Part shown: positions 39,801-50,991 of the stretch, piece by piece
Layout: each line of letters starts with the position of its first letter
How positions within the stretch are numbered: position 1 is the first letter of the stretch
Assembly: GCF_026230105.1 (NCBI RefSeq)
Contig: NC_079474.1
Coordinates: 24,508,794-24,572,793 of the forward strand
DNA: 64,000 nucleotides
Source of the DNA: Diorhabda sublineata
Taxonomy: Eukaryota > Arthropoda > Insecta > Coleoptera > Chrysomelidae
Direction: 5' to 3'
Notes under the pieces: generated by a model
Told to the model about the DNA's origin: nothing
Seen by the model: only the letters and a program-made list of their open reading frames with translations
Database searches by the model: none
Program-made: the position numbers and the translations under genes

Positions 39801-41899
39801 TAACGATTTGTATAGTAACCACAATATTTCAATCACAATTTACAACCGCGGAATCTCAACTAATTATTATAAGTAAGTAAATTGTATTATTGTTATACAT
39901 ATTACTTATATTGTATTTGATCATAATTTCAGTTTCAGACGATGAATACATATATATTCGAACGCATAATTAAATACCAAAGTTAGTACACTTTGCTATT
40001 CAATTTCGCCACATTTCCAATACTGAGATTTTGCAAAAGAAGAAACGATATTAAATATTCATTAACCATAGTAGCAGTTCCTATTCGTAGGTAATAATTG
40101 ATAATTGATTTATAATAAGTTATCAACAAGCATTAATTGAATGTCTACAAATAACTGAATTGACACGTACGTATCATGTTTTCATTCTGTTCGACCCACC
40201 GAACTCAATTTTGACCGTGCATCTAACTGTCTATCTCGGCACTCGACAGAGCGAGGTAATAATTAAATTGAAGAAAATTTATTCTCATTACATAATAGTA
40301 TCAATCAATTAATCGATTTACTGATCAGTACATATCTTAATTATAGCATTTATATCAAACGTAATTTCTATTTCAGTCTTTTATTTAATCTACTGAATTT
40401 TGAACAAAATAATTTATGTTGCTGCAGTAAGTACTGTATTGATTATTTATTGTGCACTGTTACATTCGCTCTTTGTTACATTGAATTCGTTTCATTCATA
40501 GAAAATTCACAAAACGGTTGAATAAATGTAGTTGATTCTGTGTATGATGAACACAAAATAAGACAACCAATTTGCTGACTGTATTCAACAGGTAAATGTC
40601 CTTTTTTCGAAATTTCTATCACCTTTTGTGACATGTGGTTCGATGAAATGAGTTTTGGTTCTTCTATGACAAATCCTCTTTGATGTGTGGTATGAGCATA
40701 TGTCGAACACATTGAAGCCGAAGAGAAATCAATCTCTATATATACAGATAATCGTAAAATGTTATTTCTTCTCAAAAACCAACAATTTGATGTTTATAAT
40801 TTTCAAATAGAGAGATGTAAAAATAATCTACAGAATACCTGAATTCCCTCTATAATTTATTATTGATAACAATTTCAAGTACAAGTAATTTTTATTGGCA
40901 TTAGCCTCTTTACTAATTGTTTCTAATTGATGATTATCAGTATATGTATTGAAGAGAATTGGCTGGAAGAAAATGGAAGTAATTGGCGGTATAGTGTATT
41001 AAATACATATACTACTGGAAACGATCAATAACAATTACGAGCATCCGGTTTAGATGGGAACCAGCAACGTAAACATAATCTGTCCGTTTAACTTAGTGCA
41101 AACCCGTTCTTCTAAATGGAAATTAGGGAAATTTGATCTCAGACAGGCAGTCAGATATAAATTAAAGCAAGCTTATATATAAGGAAATAGACAGTTTGGA
41201 ATTTCATGTTTAGAATATTTAATTTTAGAGTAGAGAAGAAAATATATCTGTAGGTATTTTGTTTATATTTAATGATTATAATGCAATAGTAAGGAAGTAC
41301 AAATGCAAATTCGGCTGTGTTTGATGCTGGCTTTTTGTAAATAAAATATAATTTCTAGGAAAGTCTATTTATTTATTTATTATGTTACTTTATTTTCTAG
41401 TTTTTAGAATTCTTTTGGGATATATAGGGAGTTTATGTAGCTCAGTTTAGTTCAGTGCATAATAAATAGTTATAGTCATAGTGAAGTGAGTGTAGAGTAA
41501 GGTATTTGAACAAATTGAGAACGTTAGAGACAGTGTTTATCCTTTCACTCCACGAATGGAAAGAGTATAAATAAATACCAAAAACATTCTATTACAATTT
41601 TTCGTGAATGATTTTTATAACTGTATTTTCTATTGTGTTAATATTGTGCAATGTTCCGTTTTAATATTTTTAATATTATAAATAATAACACAAAATTTCA
41701 TTGATTACTGTTTTTGTCTATTAATTTTCATACCAACTCAAGAACATGTAAATATTTGTTGATTGCCTTTTATTTTTTTCACTTTGATTTTATGATCTGA
41801 TAATTGTTAATTTATTGTCAGAAATTTTGATCTAATTTGTTTATTTAAATGATAAATTTTTGGAATTTTTTTCAATTTCATTATAATGCCGCTGAAAAA
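39801..41899. other. No assignable genes; one unrecognised ORF
   Basis: A 99-codon frame at 40476-40775 (minus; CSTYAHTTHQRGFVIEEPKL in the middle) is not recognised and could be chance or an isolated exon. The 41400-41580 stretch contains AATAAATA and AATAAATACC words typical of a 3' end or LTR, but nothing can be asserted. Confidence 0.35.
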
Positions 41900-42471
41900 T
41901 CTAACCTTAACAAGTATAGTAAAAATGTTATTTGTCTGTCTATTTGCGGTTTAGATTTCGACAGCACATGTTACTGAAATGGACAACTATATGTTGCCTA
42001 TATGATGTGTATGAAAATCCTCAAATCTCTTCGTGTTAGCGAAAGACAAGTTAACCAGAAATGTTGTACCCAAAGAACTACTTGCATAATTTTTAGTTTT
42101 AATAATTTAAAATTGGAAACATAATAGTTAGATATCAATGTTATGTACCTCATTTATAACAATTAATTTTTATATGCTCTTAATTTATATTGAATATATA
42201 TTTTATCAGTATGTCACTAATTACAAATTATAAATTAAGATAAGATAAATGAAATGTTAATTCAAAGAATATATCTTGATTTGTGCTTAATTTCAATATT
42301 TCGATATTTTACCCATTACTTTCAAATTTTGGCGCAACGTTTTATTCTCAATCCCATATAGATGATCTATTTTTAATTTTTCTAGAAAATATTAATTTGA
42401 TTGTATCATGGAAAATTGATTCAATCTATAATTATTACTGAGCCATTGCAACGCGTGGCTGGGTCAGCTAA
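41900..42471 (+). mobile_element. Short non-autonomous Helitron
   Basis: The right end reads AGCCATTGCAACGCGTGGCT, a hairpin with a 5-bp stem (AGCCA/TGGCT), then GGGTCAG and CTAA at 42468-42471. It is followed by T, fitting the Helitron 3' rule (hairpin, then CTRR, inserted before T). The left end is placed at TC (41900-41901), preceded by A. It is followed by AAG..TAGTAAAAATG and TTTGTCTGTCTATTTGCGG, which resembles the TGTCTGTC-rich 5' end of insect Helitron families. No Rep/helicase coding sequence is present; at 572 bp it is non-autonomous. The right end is better supported than the left. Confidence 0.6.
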
Positions 42472-42574
42472 TATGAAATATATAGAATATTAGAGACTTA
42501 AGCTTCTCAATATTTAAAAAATAAATCATACAATAAAAGAATGAATACAAATACAAAAAAGAGAATTTTTAGGA
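42472..42574. other. Spacer between Helitron and ITm remnant
   Basis: A short AT-rich spacer with no feature. Confidence 0.5.
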
Positions 42575-43290
42575 AAGACGTAGTAGGCTCAATTGAATTG
42601 CGCTGAGATCGTGCCCCATAAAAAATTCCTTGCCAAATCAAGTGGCTTGGGTGGCCTTAGGATATTCACAAAGCTTCCAAAACAAATTCATCGAAGCACT
42701 GGCCATGTGTGGGGTCACTCCATCTTGTAAGAACCACGAGTTTGATGAGACTAATAGATGAGCTCGCAGAATCGGGAAAAATAACTAATCATGTAAACAT
42801 AGTTCTCACTATTGACATTCATCGCCTGGCACCGCACACAATTTCTTTTGTGGATAAAGCATACTGAACAGCTACTCCGGGGCAATCCGTTGGTTTGTAG
42901 TGTTTCAGTCAAGAGTTACGAGATCTTAGAGACAGCAAGTCTTCTTGTTAACGAGGCTGTCTGAATGGAAATGACCACGTCGGCGTCGCTCCGAAAAAAT
43001 GGAATTAGAGTTTGGAAACGCTTGAACATTGTTTTACAAGAATTTCGATTTTGGGAGCATGGAATTTCAATTTTTTTCCAGCATTGATGCTTTCCTTTTC
43101 CCTATTGAAAGTCCCGCGTTTTCAAGTGAACCAGTTCTTTGTTCTTATGGGTCTTTGCATATCGACTAGGATCTAGCCCATGAGTGTTCATGACTAAAGC
43201 AGTTGCGCCTGCAATCAGAAAAGATTCAAATTTACACTTCTCATACCATAACTATCCACGAAGAAAAGATTATGAAAGAGAGAGAGAGTA
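42575..43290 (-). pseudogene. ITm (DDE) transposase pseudogene
   Basis: Minus-strand pieces in order: GHFHSDSLVNKKTCCL, matching 'eaHFhLdGyVNkqNcriW', though the catalytic Asp before EAHF is not clear; LYPQKKLCAVPGDE, matching 'hPqKvtVWca'; SWFLQDGVTPHMA, matching 'wFlQDGATpHtA' with its second catalytic Asp intact; and RPPKPLDLARNFLWGTISA, matching 'WPPrSPDL.pcDFFLWG'. Frame changes and stops separate them, and the helix-turn-helix region is not recognisable. It belongs to the same broad superfamily as the copies at 20376 and 60880 but is a different lineage. TIRs were not found. Confidence 0.65.
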
Positions 43291-44249
43291 TTGATTTATT
43301 GTGAAAAAAGACTCAAAATACTCTATCTTAATCAAAATACTGTGGCTTTGTGACTAACAAATCCGCACGAATACCGACTCAATAATATTCCCCTCACCCC
43401 GTTCTATTTATTACTTTACAAAATAATCATACTTTTAAATATAAATCTGCCACCCGAGACCCCAAAGCTACAGCTTAATCGTTATTTAAGATAAAGAGAA
43501 CTAATCAAAGGATTAAAGGAGTTAATCTTCTAATTCTGCCGAAATTATGTATTTGATATTACTATATATAAAACTATTAATAACTCTTCAATATCTTTAA
43601 AATACAATTTTGAAATGAAGTCTGTGTTATGAATACTAATTAATTGAACCTTCACTGCTTGCGACCCAAATAGCAGTGGCTTCTGAATGACATTTTTTCC
43701 TATAATTGGAGAAATCCGCACCAACTCACGATTTTTATCCGTTTCTCCATATAGCATAAAAGCCTTATTACAGACTATAATATAATATAAATATGTAAAT
43801 TTAAACAGATGCTGATGAATTGAAAATCTTCATAATATTCCTTCTAAATTAGTAGCTTTGATATCAATAATCCGTGGCATTAATTTAGTTTGAAAACAAT
43901 TAACTGAAATTAGTGGTATATTTGTGTGGTTCAGTCAAAACCTTTTTGTTTTCATTTGATTTCTTGACAATTATGGTGAATTTAGATTCGTGGGCAAGTA
44001 TTAGTCAACCCAAATTCATTGTTTGTCGAAAATACATCAATTCTTCTTCATTTCTTATCATTGCATGTTCGATTCATAATTTCATCCAGATTAATTGTGT
44101 ATAGCTTATATGCATTTCATTTCCTCAGAGAACATGAACGGATCCTAACTCCATACTGCGAAGCTGGTTTCAAAAACTGAAAAACTTCAAAGCCTCTTTA
44201 TTTTTATTTGAATCTCAACGATGGTGAATTCAGATTTGAAGCAAATATG
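43291..44249. other. No assignable genes
   Basis: A (GA)5 run at about 43276-43288 lies just before this stretch. Frames at 43545-43757 and 43913-44104 are unrecognised. Confidence 0.45.
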
Positions 44250-44250
44250 A

Positions 44251-44332
<82 letters not shown>
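44250..44332. repeat. (TA)n microsatellite
   Basis: About 83 bp of nearly uninterrupted AT/TA dinucleotides with one C near the left end. Confidence 0.95.
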
Positions 44333-44334
<2 letters not shown>

Positions 44335-45310
44335 TCATTATGGAGTTAATTTAAAGTAACAAAACATCTAAATATCTGAATCTATAGATTAGAGTATCAT
44401 AGAGTACGTATCTATATCTTAATATAAACTCTATGATTCAACCTCAATATCATTATTGCACACCAAGATTCTTCGGTTTCGTCACCTCAATTTTATTCCA
44501 GATTACATGACGCAGATCTGCTGTACGACACACATAAAACAGAATAGCAGAGTAACGTCAAGCTCTTTATTCTAGTTTGGTACTTTTCCAGCAGGATAAT
44601 GCACGTCTAGATATTGAGTAATATGATGGGAATAAAACTGTTCAGCTAACAACAACCTTCACAAAACGAAATCATACTTCGTTTTCATCAGTAAGTGAAG
44701 TTTGATATACCTCAATGCTCGTTCGTAATTGGAAGTCGAGATAACGCCAGTCGACTTCTGATGTCTGTTGTTTTCTTCAAATTAGAAACTTCAATCGAGG
44801 AGGCATTATTGCATCCCATCGTCCAAATGTTCCCATTTTATTTATTTCTGAATAAATTATATCACATGCTTAGAAATATACGTATTTTATTGATAAATCT
44901 AAATAATATATCAAGTTAATTTTAATATATTATTTCATTTCAGGTGAGTGCCGTCTTATTCTCAATACTTCCTAATTTTATTAATGGTAAGTATACACAA
45001 ACAATATATTCAATCCTATCATTAAAATTCTAAAAATTAATAACATATCTACTATATATTTATGAAGTAGTTAAAGATAATATATGACTAAACTATTTTC
45101 GAAATTCTTAAATCACTACTCCGACAATTTTTTTCCATATTTTGTTTTGGTTCAGATGACTTCCCATATAGAGTCTCTTTTATTCCACTTAATCGCTTGC
45201 CCGTCCAAATTGATGGGCACTAAATCGGGTTTTTTTCCTAGATAAGTGACAGTTCATGTGGAGTATTTTGTATATGGAGTATGTGCTCCATGCAGTCAAA
45301 TGCAGTTACG
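44333..45310. other. No assignable genes
   Basis: Frames at 44695-44919 and 45256-45531 are unrecognised; the second overlaps the long inverted repeat arm described next. Confidence 0.45.
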
Positions 45311-45317
45311 TATATAA

Positions 45318-45530
45318 ATATACAGAGTGGTATTTACATAGTTGTCAAATCTTTCCTTTTTCCGGAACAATAATGAACTTTGTTATTTCAAACGGATCAC
45401 CCTGTATATTTTTCACGTTTCGAAATTCTTATGAAATACTAATTATTTTTCATCTGATGTTTCCTATACGTAAATGCCATAATTTCGGAATTATATATAC
45501 ATTTGCGTTATCTCCGCCAAAGTTAAAATA
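45318..45530 (-). repeat. Left long inverted arm of ITm element
   Basis: Reversed, it reads through GGCGGAGATAACGCAAATG, AATTATGGCATTTACG, ACAGGGTGATCCGTTTGAAA and CCGGAAAAAGGAAAGATTTG, matching 46493-46680 and 56960-57160 in order with indels. Confidence 0.75.
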
Positions 45531-45614
45531 ATACGTTTAGCTGGCTATGACTGCTAGAATAACAAATTTGACGTTTCAGTAAATTATTATTGTTGAAGTA
45601 TATTGAAAGTCACA

Positions 45615-46400
45615 ATGGATCGTTTATCTGAAAAATAACGAATTGATATTTTAATGAAAATTTTACATGGTAATAAATTCCATACAAAGTAACGTTGGTT
45701 CAAGAGTTGTCAGATGATGATTTTGATAGACTCGGAGAGCAGACCTAATCATGGAAAATTGTTACAATCAAAACGATCCAATTCTTTTAACTAATGTTTT
45801 GCGATAAGGCCACTTTTTGTATTAATGGAAACGTAAATTGACATAATTGTTGATACTGGTCACGTAACAATCCTCGTTGGATGCGTGCATCCCACGAGGA
45901 TTGTTGATGTTTGGGCTGGAATAATAGGCGACAAAATAATTTGTTTCTTTTTCAATGAAGGTATCTTAAATGGTCCGGCGTATTTAGATTTATTGGAAAA
46001 TGTATTCCTGAGTTGACTCGGATATTTCCAAATACAAGTAAGTATTTTCAATTACATTTGAGAAAAGCCCCATTATTAGAAATTTTAAGACAATAACAAT
46101 ATCACAAACGACAATATTTGGCTACAACAACATGGTGTCCCACCTGACTATGGGTATGTGGTGGGGCAAACATAAATAATTTGTTTCCCATAAGATAGAT
46201 TGGAAGGAGTGGTTTTATCAATGGTCCCCACGATCACCTGAGATGTATCCTTTAGACTCTTTCGTGTAAGGCAGTCAGGGATGTTGCAAAATGTATTGCA
46301 AAGTTTTAAAATTCGCCTCTACTGTATCTTTTCTAAAATTCGTAATTTTACTACTTCACAAACATTCAAGGATTTGTCTTCAGTTGTTGTAGGGTTTCTG
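45615..46400 (+). pseudogene. ITm transposase pseudogene inside long TIRs
   Basis: The frame starts MDRLSEK at 45615 (then a stop), matching the 'M.rfteqErieILi' start of this insect family. Later frames give KATFCINGNVN and NPRWMRASH, matching 'SDEATFmlNGeVNrhNcryW....PhWm.e.h'. VWAGIIGDKIICFFFNEGIL then NGPAYLDLLENVF matches 'vWaGIigdhiIGPFFieG.LnaakYLdlL'. NDNIWLQQHGVPPDYGYVV matches 'n.IWlQQDGaPPHYg..VR', here with His replacing the second catalytic Asp. Last is SPRSPEMYPLDSFV, matching 'WPaRSPDLsPLDFFLWG' with Glu at the third Asp. At least four frame changes are present. The enzyme would be dead on two counts. Confidence 0.75.
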
Positions 46401-46492
46401 CGCCATGTTTGGATAAATATATCACTACACCAGTTTCGTTAAACTTTTTACTAACTTACTGACTCTAGACCTTATCTAAATGTACAATATTT

Positions 46493-46763
46493 ATTGTAAC
46501 TTTGGTGGAGATACTCTAAGCGTGGCTAACTAACGAAATTATGGCATTTAGGTCTTTGAAAAATAATCAGTATTTTTTAAGGATTCCTAAAAACATAACA
46601 TATATAGGGTGATCTATTTGAAACAACAATGTTCATTATTTTTCCGGAAAAAGGAAAGATCTGACAACAATGTAGATACCATCATAATATTGGCCGTATC
46701 GAAAGACCCTTTCGCACAAAAAGTTATGAAAATCGTACAAGCTGTTTCCGAACTCACCTTGTA
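46493..46763 (+). repeat. Right long inverted arm of ITm element
   Basis: It runs from AACTTTGGTGGAGATACTC through TATAGGGTGATCTATTTGAA and CCGGAAAAAGGAAAGATCTG to CGTACAAGCTGTTTCCGAAC and CACCTTGTATA. The outer 80 bp are not matched by the left arm but are matched by the solo copy at 57017-57150. Confidence 0.7.
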
Positions 46764-47029
46764 TAATACAAAATAATATGGTGAAATCTGATTTAAAACT
46801 ATATTAAATAAAAAATTTTAAAGAATATTTTCAGAAATACTAGTTTTGACTGGCATACAAAGGAAACTTGCTAAATTTGATGATGGGGATAAATAGAAAA
46901 AACTTAACGTTACGCGAACATCTTTGGTATTTTTTTTTTAATGAAACAAAACTAATGTTAACGCTTTATGCGTATTTCATGTCAGTCATAATGTCACTTT
47001 AGTGGCTATAATAGCAAACAGACTGTCAC
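46764..47029. other. No recognisable feature
   Basis: Short AT-rich spacer between two transposons. Confidence 0.5.
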
Positions 47030-47733
47030 CAAAGTCGGATCCAGGGGGAGGTCATGGGGGTCATGACTCCCCCCCTGAGCTGGTAGTCATGGGGGTTATG
47101 ACTCCCCCCCCCCCTGAGCTGGTACCAGGACTTATGTGGACCACTAATTGAACATAATGATTTTATTTATATATTTTGCCACCATACAGATTTTATGTAA
47201 CTACATACCTTCAATATTTAATTAATTTAATATAATATTATAATAACTCTATATGATGGCAAACGTTTGGGAATGAACGCATCAAAAATTTGAATTTTAC
47301 CGTGCCACACTTACGCGCGCTTGTCGACTACGTAACGTCTAGCTCTACCTAACCTCAAAAGGAATCGGAACGACTAGACTTCAACATATCATAACATAAC
47401 AGTTCTAAGTTAAAAAACTAAAATTTCTTTCTACCTATAATGGGGTTATAAGTGTACCTTCATAGGCTGCCTCAGTCCGTGCGTGGTAGTGCTTCTCTGG
47501 ATATCTTCAAGAGAAGATGACAATATGTACGTGTATATGTACCTTATTATGTGTTAAGCTTTTCAACTGTACAATAAAGAATAAATATTTTTAAGTACAG
47601 TACTCACGCACATTAATAAAATACCTACTTTCTACTTGTATCTATGTATCAAAATTAAATTATTATTTTTAAGTTATTGACTTGACCACGACTATGTGAC
47701 CCCCTCCTGGCGCCAAAGCTGGATCCGCCCTTG
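47030..47733. mobile_element. Non-autonomous DNA element with GC-rich inverted ends
   Basis: The left end reads CAAAGTCGGATCCAGGGGGA and then GGTCATGG. The right end, reversed, reads CCAAGGGCGGATCCAGCTTT and later GGAGGGGGTCACATAG. The shared GSCGGATCCAG and a nearby G-run with GTCAY make imperfect inverted termini. The interior (about 700 bp) has no transposase motif. Ends with a CGGATCCAGG word occur in several insect DNA transposon families, so I do not name one. No clear target duplication was found. Confidence 0.5.
47051..47124 (+). repeat. Tandem duplication of a 35-39 bp C-run unit
   Basis: Two adjacent units each read GTCATGGGGGTYATGACTCC, followed by a C-run and CTGAGCTGGTA (47051-47085 and 47086-47124). 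The units differ by one substitution and by C-run length (longer in the second). Confidence 0.9.
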
Positions 47734-49334
47734 GCTGCAGCTTAAGTTATAAATACAATAATAATTCATATTATTTTTATCTAACCTACTGTCCATAGGC
47801 ACATTGTATCTCACTTCAAATTACCAAGACCTATGTTCTAGGAAAATCTATTCAAGCACTTTGGCTTCAACCTTTTACGTTACTAGGCATGCGGTAAAGA
47901 TTGAACTCGCACGTGTGAGTATTGGGATGATAGAGGATTATCCGCCTTGACTATAACATGGTGATGGTGTTTTAGATGATAGTGTTAGGTTGAAAGATCA
48001 GTCGCTTGTCTAATTTTACTCTTGTGAAGTAAATTGATTAGTAAGACGGACACAAGGTCAATCTATGTGTGCCTTAGCTTGTTGCAACTAGTCGTTGCCC
48101 TTGTTACCCTAGGGACCGGGTACCCAAATAAATTAGACATTGGAGCCATCATTCTCCACAAACCTAGAGCTCAATTGATGGGTCATGATGACTTTCATAG
48201 TAGCTTTGCTGTAAGAGCTTACTGAGATTATAGTATTTTTATGGTGTCGATTATGTATAGAGTGTCCACATTACATCATCGTAAATCCTTCAGCTATCCG
48301 CGAATCAGATGACTCTATTATTTAGTATATCAAGCCTGAAGTCCTCGTCTACTGTCAGTAATGTTAGTCTCCAAGCCCTCATTATCAACCACTATTTGAT
48401 CATTGCACGTAATATAATTGGACATTCATCTTCAGCTTGCGTCTAGATTTTCGCATGGCCAGTTACTCTGCAATTCAATGAGGATATATATGATACAAAT
48501 GATTCTCCTGGCTCAGAATTGTACCATCCAATATTAATTTAAGGACCGTTTTTGGACCATTTCCTATTTTCTTCCAACTTTCTACGTACAGGACCTCGAA
48601 ACAATATTTCCATATGAGAGAAGAGGTTTAACCATCAATGTGTTTATTCAGTGAAGGAGTTTCTGTAAAATCAACAATGAAAAACAGAAGATGCTTCAAA
48701 ATGCTCTGAGTGGGTAGCCTTTTAAATTTGGTGTCCAACTATTCGTGGCCATCATCTTAGGAAAAAACAATATGATAGGAAGAAACTTGTTTGGATGTAT
48801 ATTTTCCATGTTTATTGATAAAAGGCGTGATAAAAAGCTAATTCATAAATTGAACCGTCGCGTCTCTTAGCTTCCCACATTCAACATGCTTTGATAGATT
48901 CTCACATTTTTTGAATAGCAAGTAAGTTATTACTTGCTTCAAAAGTCTCATTATACTTCCGTAAATATTTCTTCAACGTTTTAATCATGAATTAAAATAT
49001 TTATATACAAATTCAATCCTCTTTTTTTTCACCCATTGTAGATATTTAAGTTCACTTAATTAATTTGGTCGTTTCATTGGCTTGTTTTTATTGCTTTAGT
49101 CTTTACATACAAAAATATTGATGTCTTTATGCCCTGCTTCTTACTAACTCTTCCAACATTAAACCAAAAAGTACCGTGGTTAGAGAAGCACACTTAATTT
49201 GGTTTTAGATTTTTATTGTTAATGTCTTGGAACATCATTAAATTTATAGCATTGGACAAATTTTGTAAGCCAAATATATCTTATTAACACCAGATTTATA
49301 TTTCTGCAAACTTCCATTGTCATCAATGAAGCAT

Positions 49335-49336
<2 letters not shown>
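47734..49336. other. No assignable genes
   Basis: A 63-codon frame at 48034-48225 (plus) has no recognised motif. No repeat boundary is seen. Confidence 0.45.

Positions 49337-49412
<76 letters not shown>
49337..49412. repeat. (AT)n microsatellite
   Basis: About 76 bp of uninterrupted AT dinucleotides. Long YIYIYI frames over it are artefacts. Confidence 0.95.
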
Positions 49413-49416
<4 letters not shown>

Positions 49417-50030
49417 TGAGAGATCGGTACTCCAAAATGTCATTGTAAACGAAGAGCATGACTTCAAAGCAACCTTGAAAGAGACAAATTGACGAATATT
49501 TATTAGAAGAATAATTTGGAAATTGAGGTGATTTTAATATAATATTTAAAGAGTGGTGTTGTTTATTGGTATTATTCCACACAAAATCTACCGATTCATT
49601 GGAATGAATAATAACAAAATCCTCAAGTCATACATATTAATTTTGTTTGTTTCTCCGGATGGAAATATGGTAGTCATCAAAAGGGAAGTCGTTCCATTAT
49701 TTTTTGTCAATAAACTAATTCTTAAAAGATGAAACAAATATTTATTTACACAAGCAGAACCAGAACACGGAGTTTAGTCAACACTGAAATGAACCGTTGA
49801 ATAGTTAGTAGTTGACGCAAAAGCTCCGTGTAGGCGTTGGATTAATGAGATACGTGATAGAACATATTTACCTTTAAAAAAATCTATAAACTTTCCACTG
49901 GCTGAATAAAAACCAGGTGAAAATATTCATATGAAAACTTGTGCCTCGTTTGATACACTTTTGATAATGTAGTGCTTTCTGGACAAATATATGTATAAAA
50001 AAGGGTGGGAAATAAGATAATAATGAAGTG
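49413..50030. other. Left flank of the Ginger1-like element
   Basis: No gene or repeat is recognised between the microsatellite and the transposon. Confidence 0.5.
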
Positions 50031-50034
50031 TATA
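50031..50034. repeat. Target site duplication TATA (left)
   Basis: TATA directly precedes the left TIR; the same four bases follow the right TIR at 53539-53542. A 4-bp duplication is the size established for Ginger1 elements. Because the flanks are AT-rich, chance identity cannot be excluded on its own. Confidence 0.7.
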
Positions 50035-50056
50035 TGTTACCGGCAATGTGTATAAT
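50035..50056 (+). repeat. Left terminal inverted repeat of Ginger1-like element
   Basis: TGTTACCGGCAATGTGTATA plus AT; exact reverse complement of 53517-53538. Beyond 22 bp the arms diverge but share repeated motifs. Confidence 0.9.
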
Positions 50057-50160
50057 CCGGTAATACAATACCTAGGCAATGTATAGAATACCTAAAACGG
50101 GCAGGTAAAGTATGAAATAGAATTTATTTTACACTTCACCTAGGTATTCTATACAATGCC
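50057..50160 (+). repeat. Left subterminal palindromic motif cluster
   Basis: Near-palindromic motifs of the form GGYATTSTATACAATRCC occur as GGTAATACAATACC (50059), GGCAATGTATAGAATACC (50075) and AGGTATTCTATACAATGCC (50142), with AGGTAAAGTATGAAAT at 50103. The same motifs recur inside the right end. Such arrays are usual for transposase or integrase binding, which is inference here. Confidence 0.7.
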
Positions 50161-50180
50161 AAACTTGCAGCAGGTAATGT

Positions 50181-50470
50181 AACACTCGAACGCAATTGTG
50201 GTTATTACAAACAAATAAGTACGGTAAGCTTCATAGAACCCTGACACCCTTCCTAGAGGCGCCATTTCAAGCATTAATGGAAGTGAATCGTTTTAGCATG
50301 ACCGTTCACTCGCGAGTGTACGCCGCACGCGGCTATCCTTTGCAAATAAAATTAAATCCTTTGACAAGAGACGGCACGGCGCCAAGGCGGCGCTATCAAA
50401 GTAAGTTCGTTTAGATAATGTCGGTACACCCGAACGCAATTGTGTTTAATAAAACAAAATACGAATAAAA
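50181..50470 (+). repeat. Leader repeat pair of the Ginger1-like element (CGAACGCAATTGTG)
   Basis: CACTCGAACGCAATTGTGGT at 50183 and CACCCGAACGCAATTGTGTT at 50427 are direct copies. Each is followed by a similar AT-rich stretch with ACAAA and AATACG/AGTACG words. Confidence 0.7.
50316..50384 (+). repeat. Leader direct repeat, copy 1
   Basis: GTGTACGCCGCACGCGGCTA, then CCTTTGCAAATAAAATTAAA and TCCTTTGACAAGAGACGGC. It is about 90% identical by eye to 50920-50985. Confidence 0.85.
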
Positions 50471-50919
50471 ATTATCGGGACACACAAGCTAGGTGCAAAG
50501 ATAATTTTAATCAAAAATATGCGAAAGTAGGTAAATTCAAAGTAAAATTACACCACAATTCTTCATCACTCGAACTGTCAGAGTTACTACCACCCGTATT
50601 TTTAATAAGAGAGCCATTATCCTGAATCCAAAACAAAATATTTAGGTACTTATTTTTTTCTGTAATTGCGTGAACTACGTATACTTATGTTCCACATAAA
50701 TGTGGAATTACCTTTTTTATTAATACTTTCTTTTAGTTTGACTTACGGCTTGAGCGTTTGTAGGTTGCTACGGAGATAAGTACATAGGTGTAATTTATCC
50801 AGAATCTTATCAAATGTCGGATTTTTTGAGGATAAATTCAATTCGTAGTATAACAGTTCACAAACACAATCTTTCACTACGGAGGCGCTTCGATATAAAA
50901 CTGTCAATTTCACTTTCGG

Positions 50920-50985
50920 GTGTACGCCGCACGCGGTAGCCTTTGTAAATAAAATTAAATCCTTTGACAAGAGGCGGCGCGGGCG
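50920..50985 (+). repeat. Leader direct repeat, copy 2
   Basis: GTGTACGCCGCACGCGGTAG, then CCTTTGTAAATAAAATTAAA and TCCTTTGACAAGAGGCGGC. It lies just upstream of the GC-rich tandem repeat. Confidence 0.85.
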
Positions 50986-50991
50986 CGGCGG

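Larger units (their letters stand above)
45311..46763 (+). mobile_element. ITm DNA transposon with long terminal inverted repeats
   Basis: A transposase pseudogene (45615-46400) sits between two inverted arms. The left arm (about 45318-45530) and right arm (about 46493-46680) share aligned words when one is reversed: AACTTTGGYGGAGATA, ATTATGGCATTTA, AGGGTGATC, TTCATTATTKTTCCGGAAAA and AGGAAAGATYTGACAAC. The right arm continues for about 80 bp to TTTCCGAACTCACCTTGTA, ending at TA (46762-46763). The left arm loses clear similarity near TACAGAGTGGTAT. It is an internally recognisable but decayed autonomous-type element of about 1.45 kb. Confidence 0.7.
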
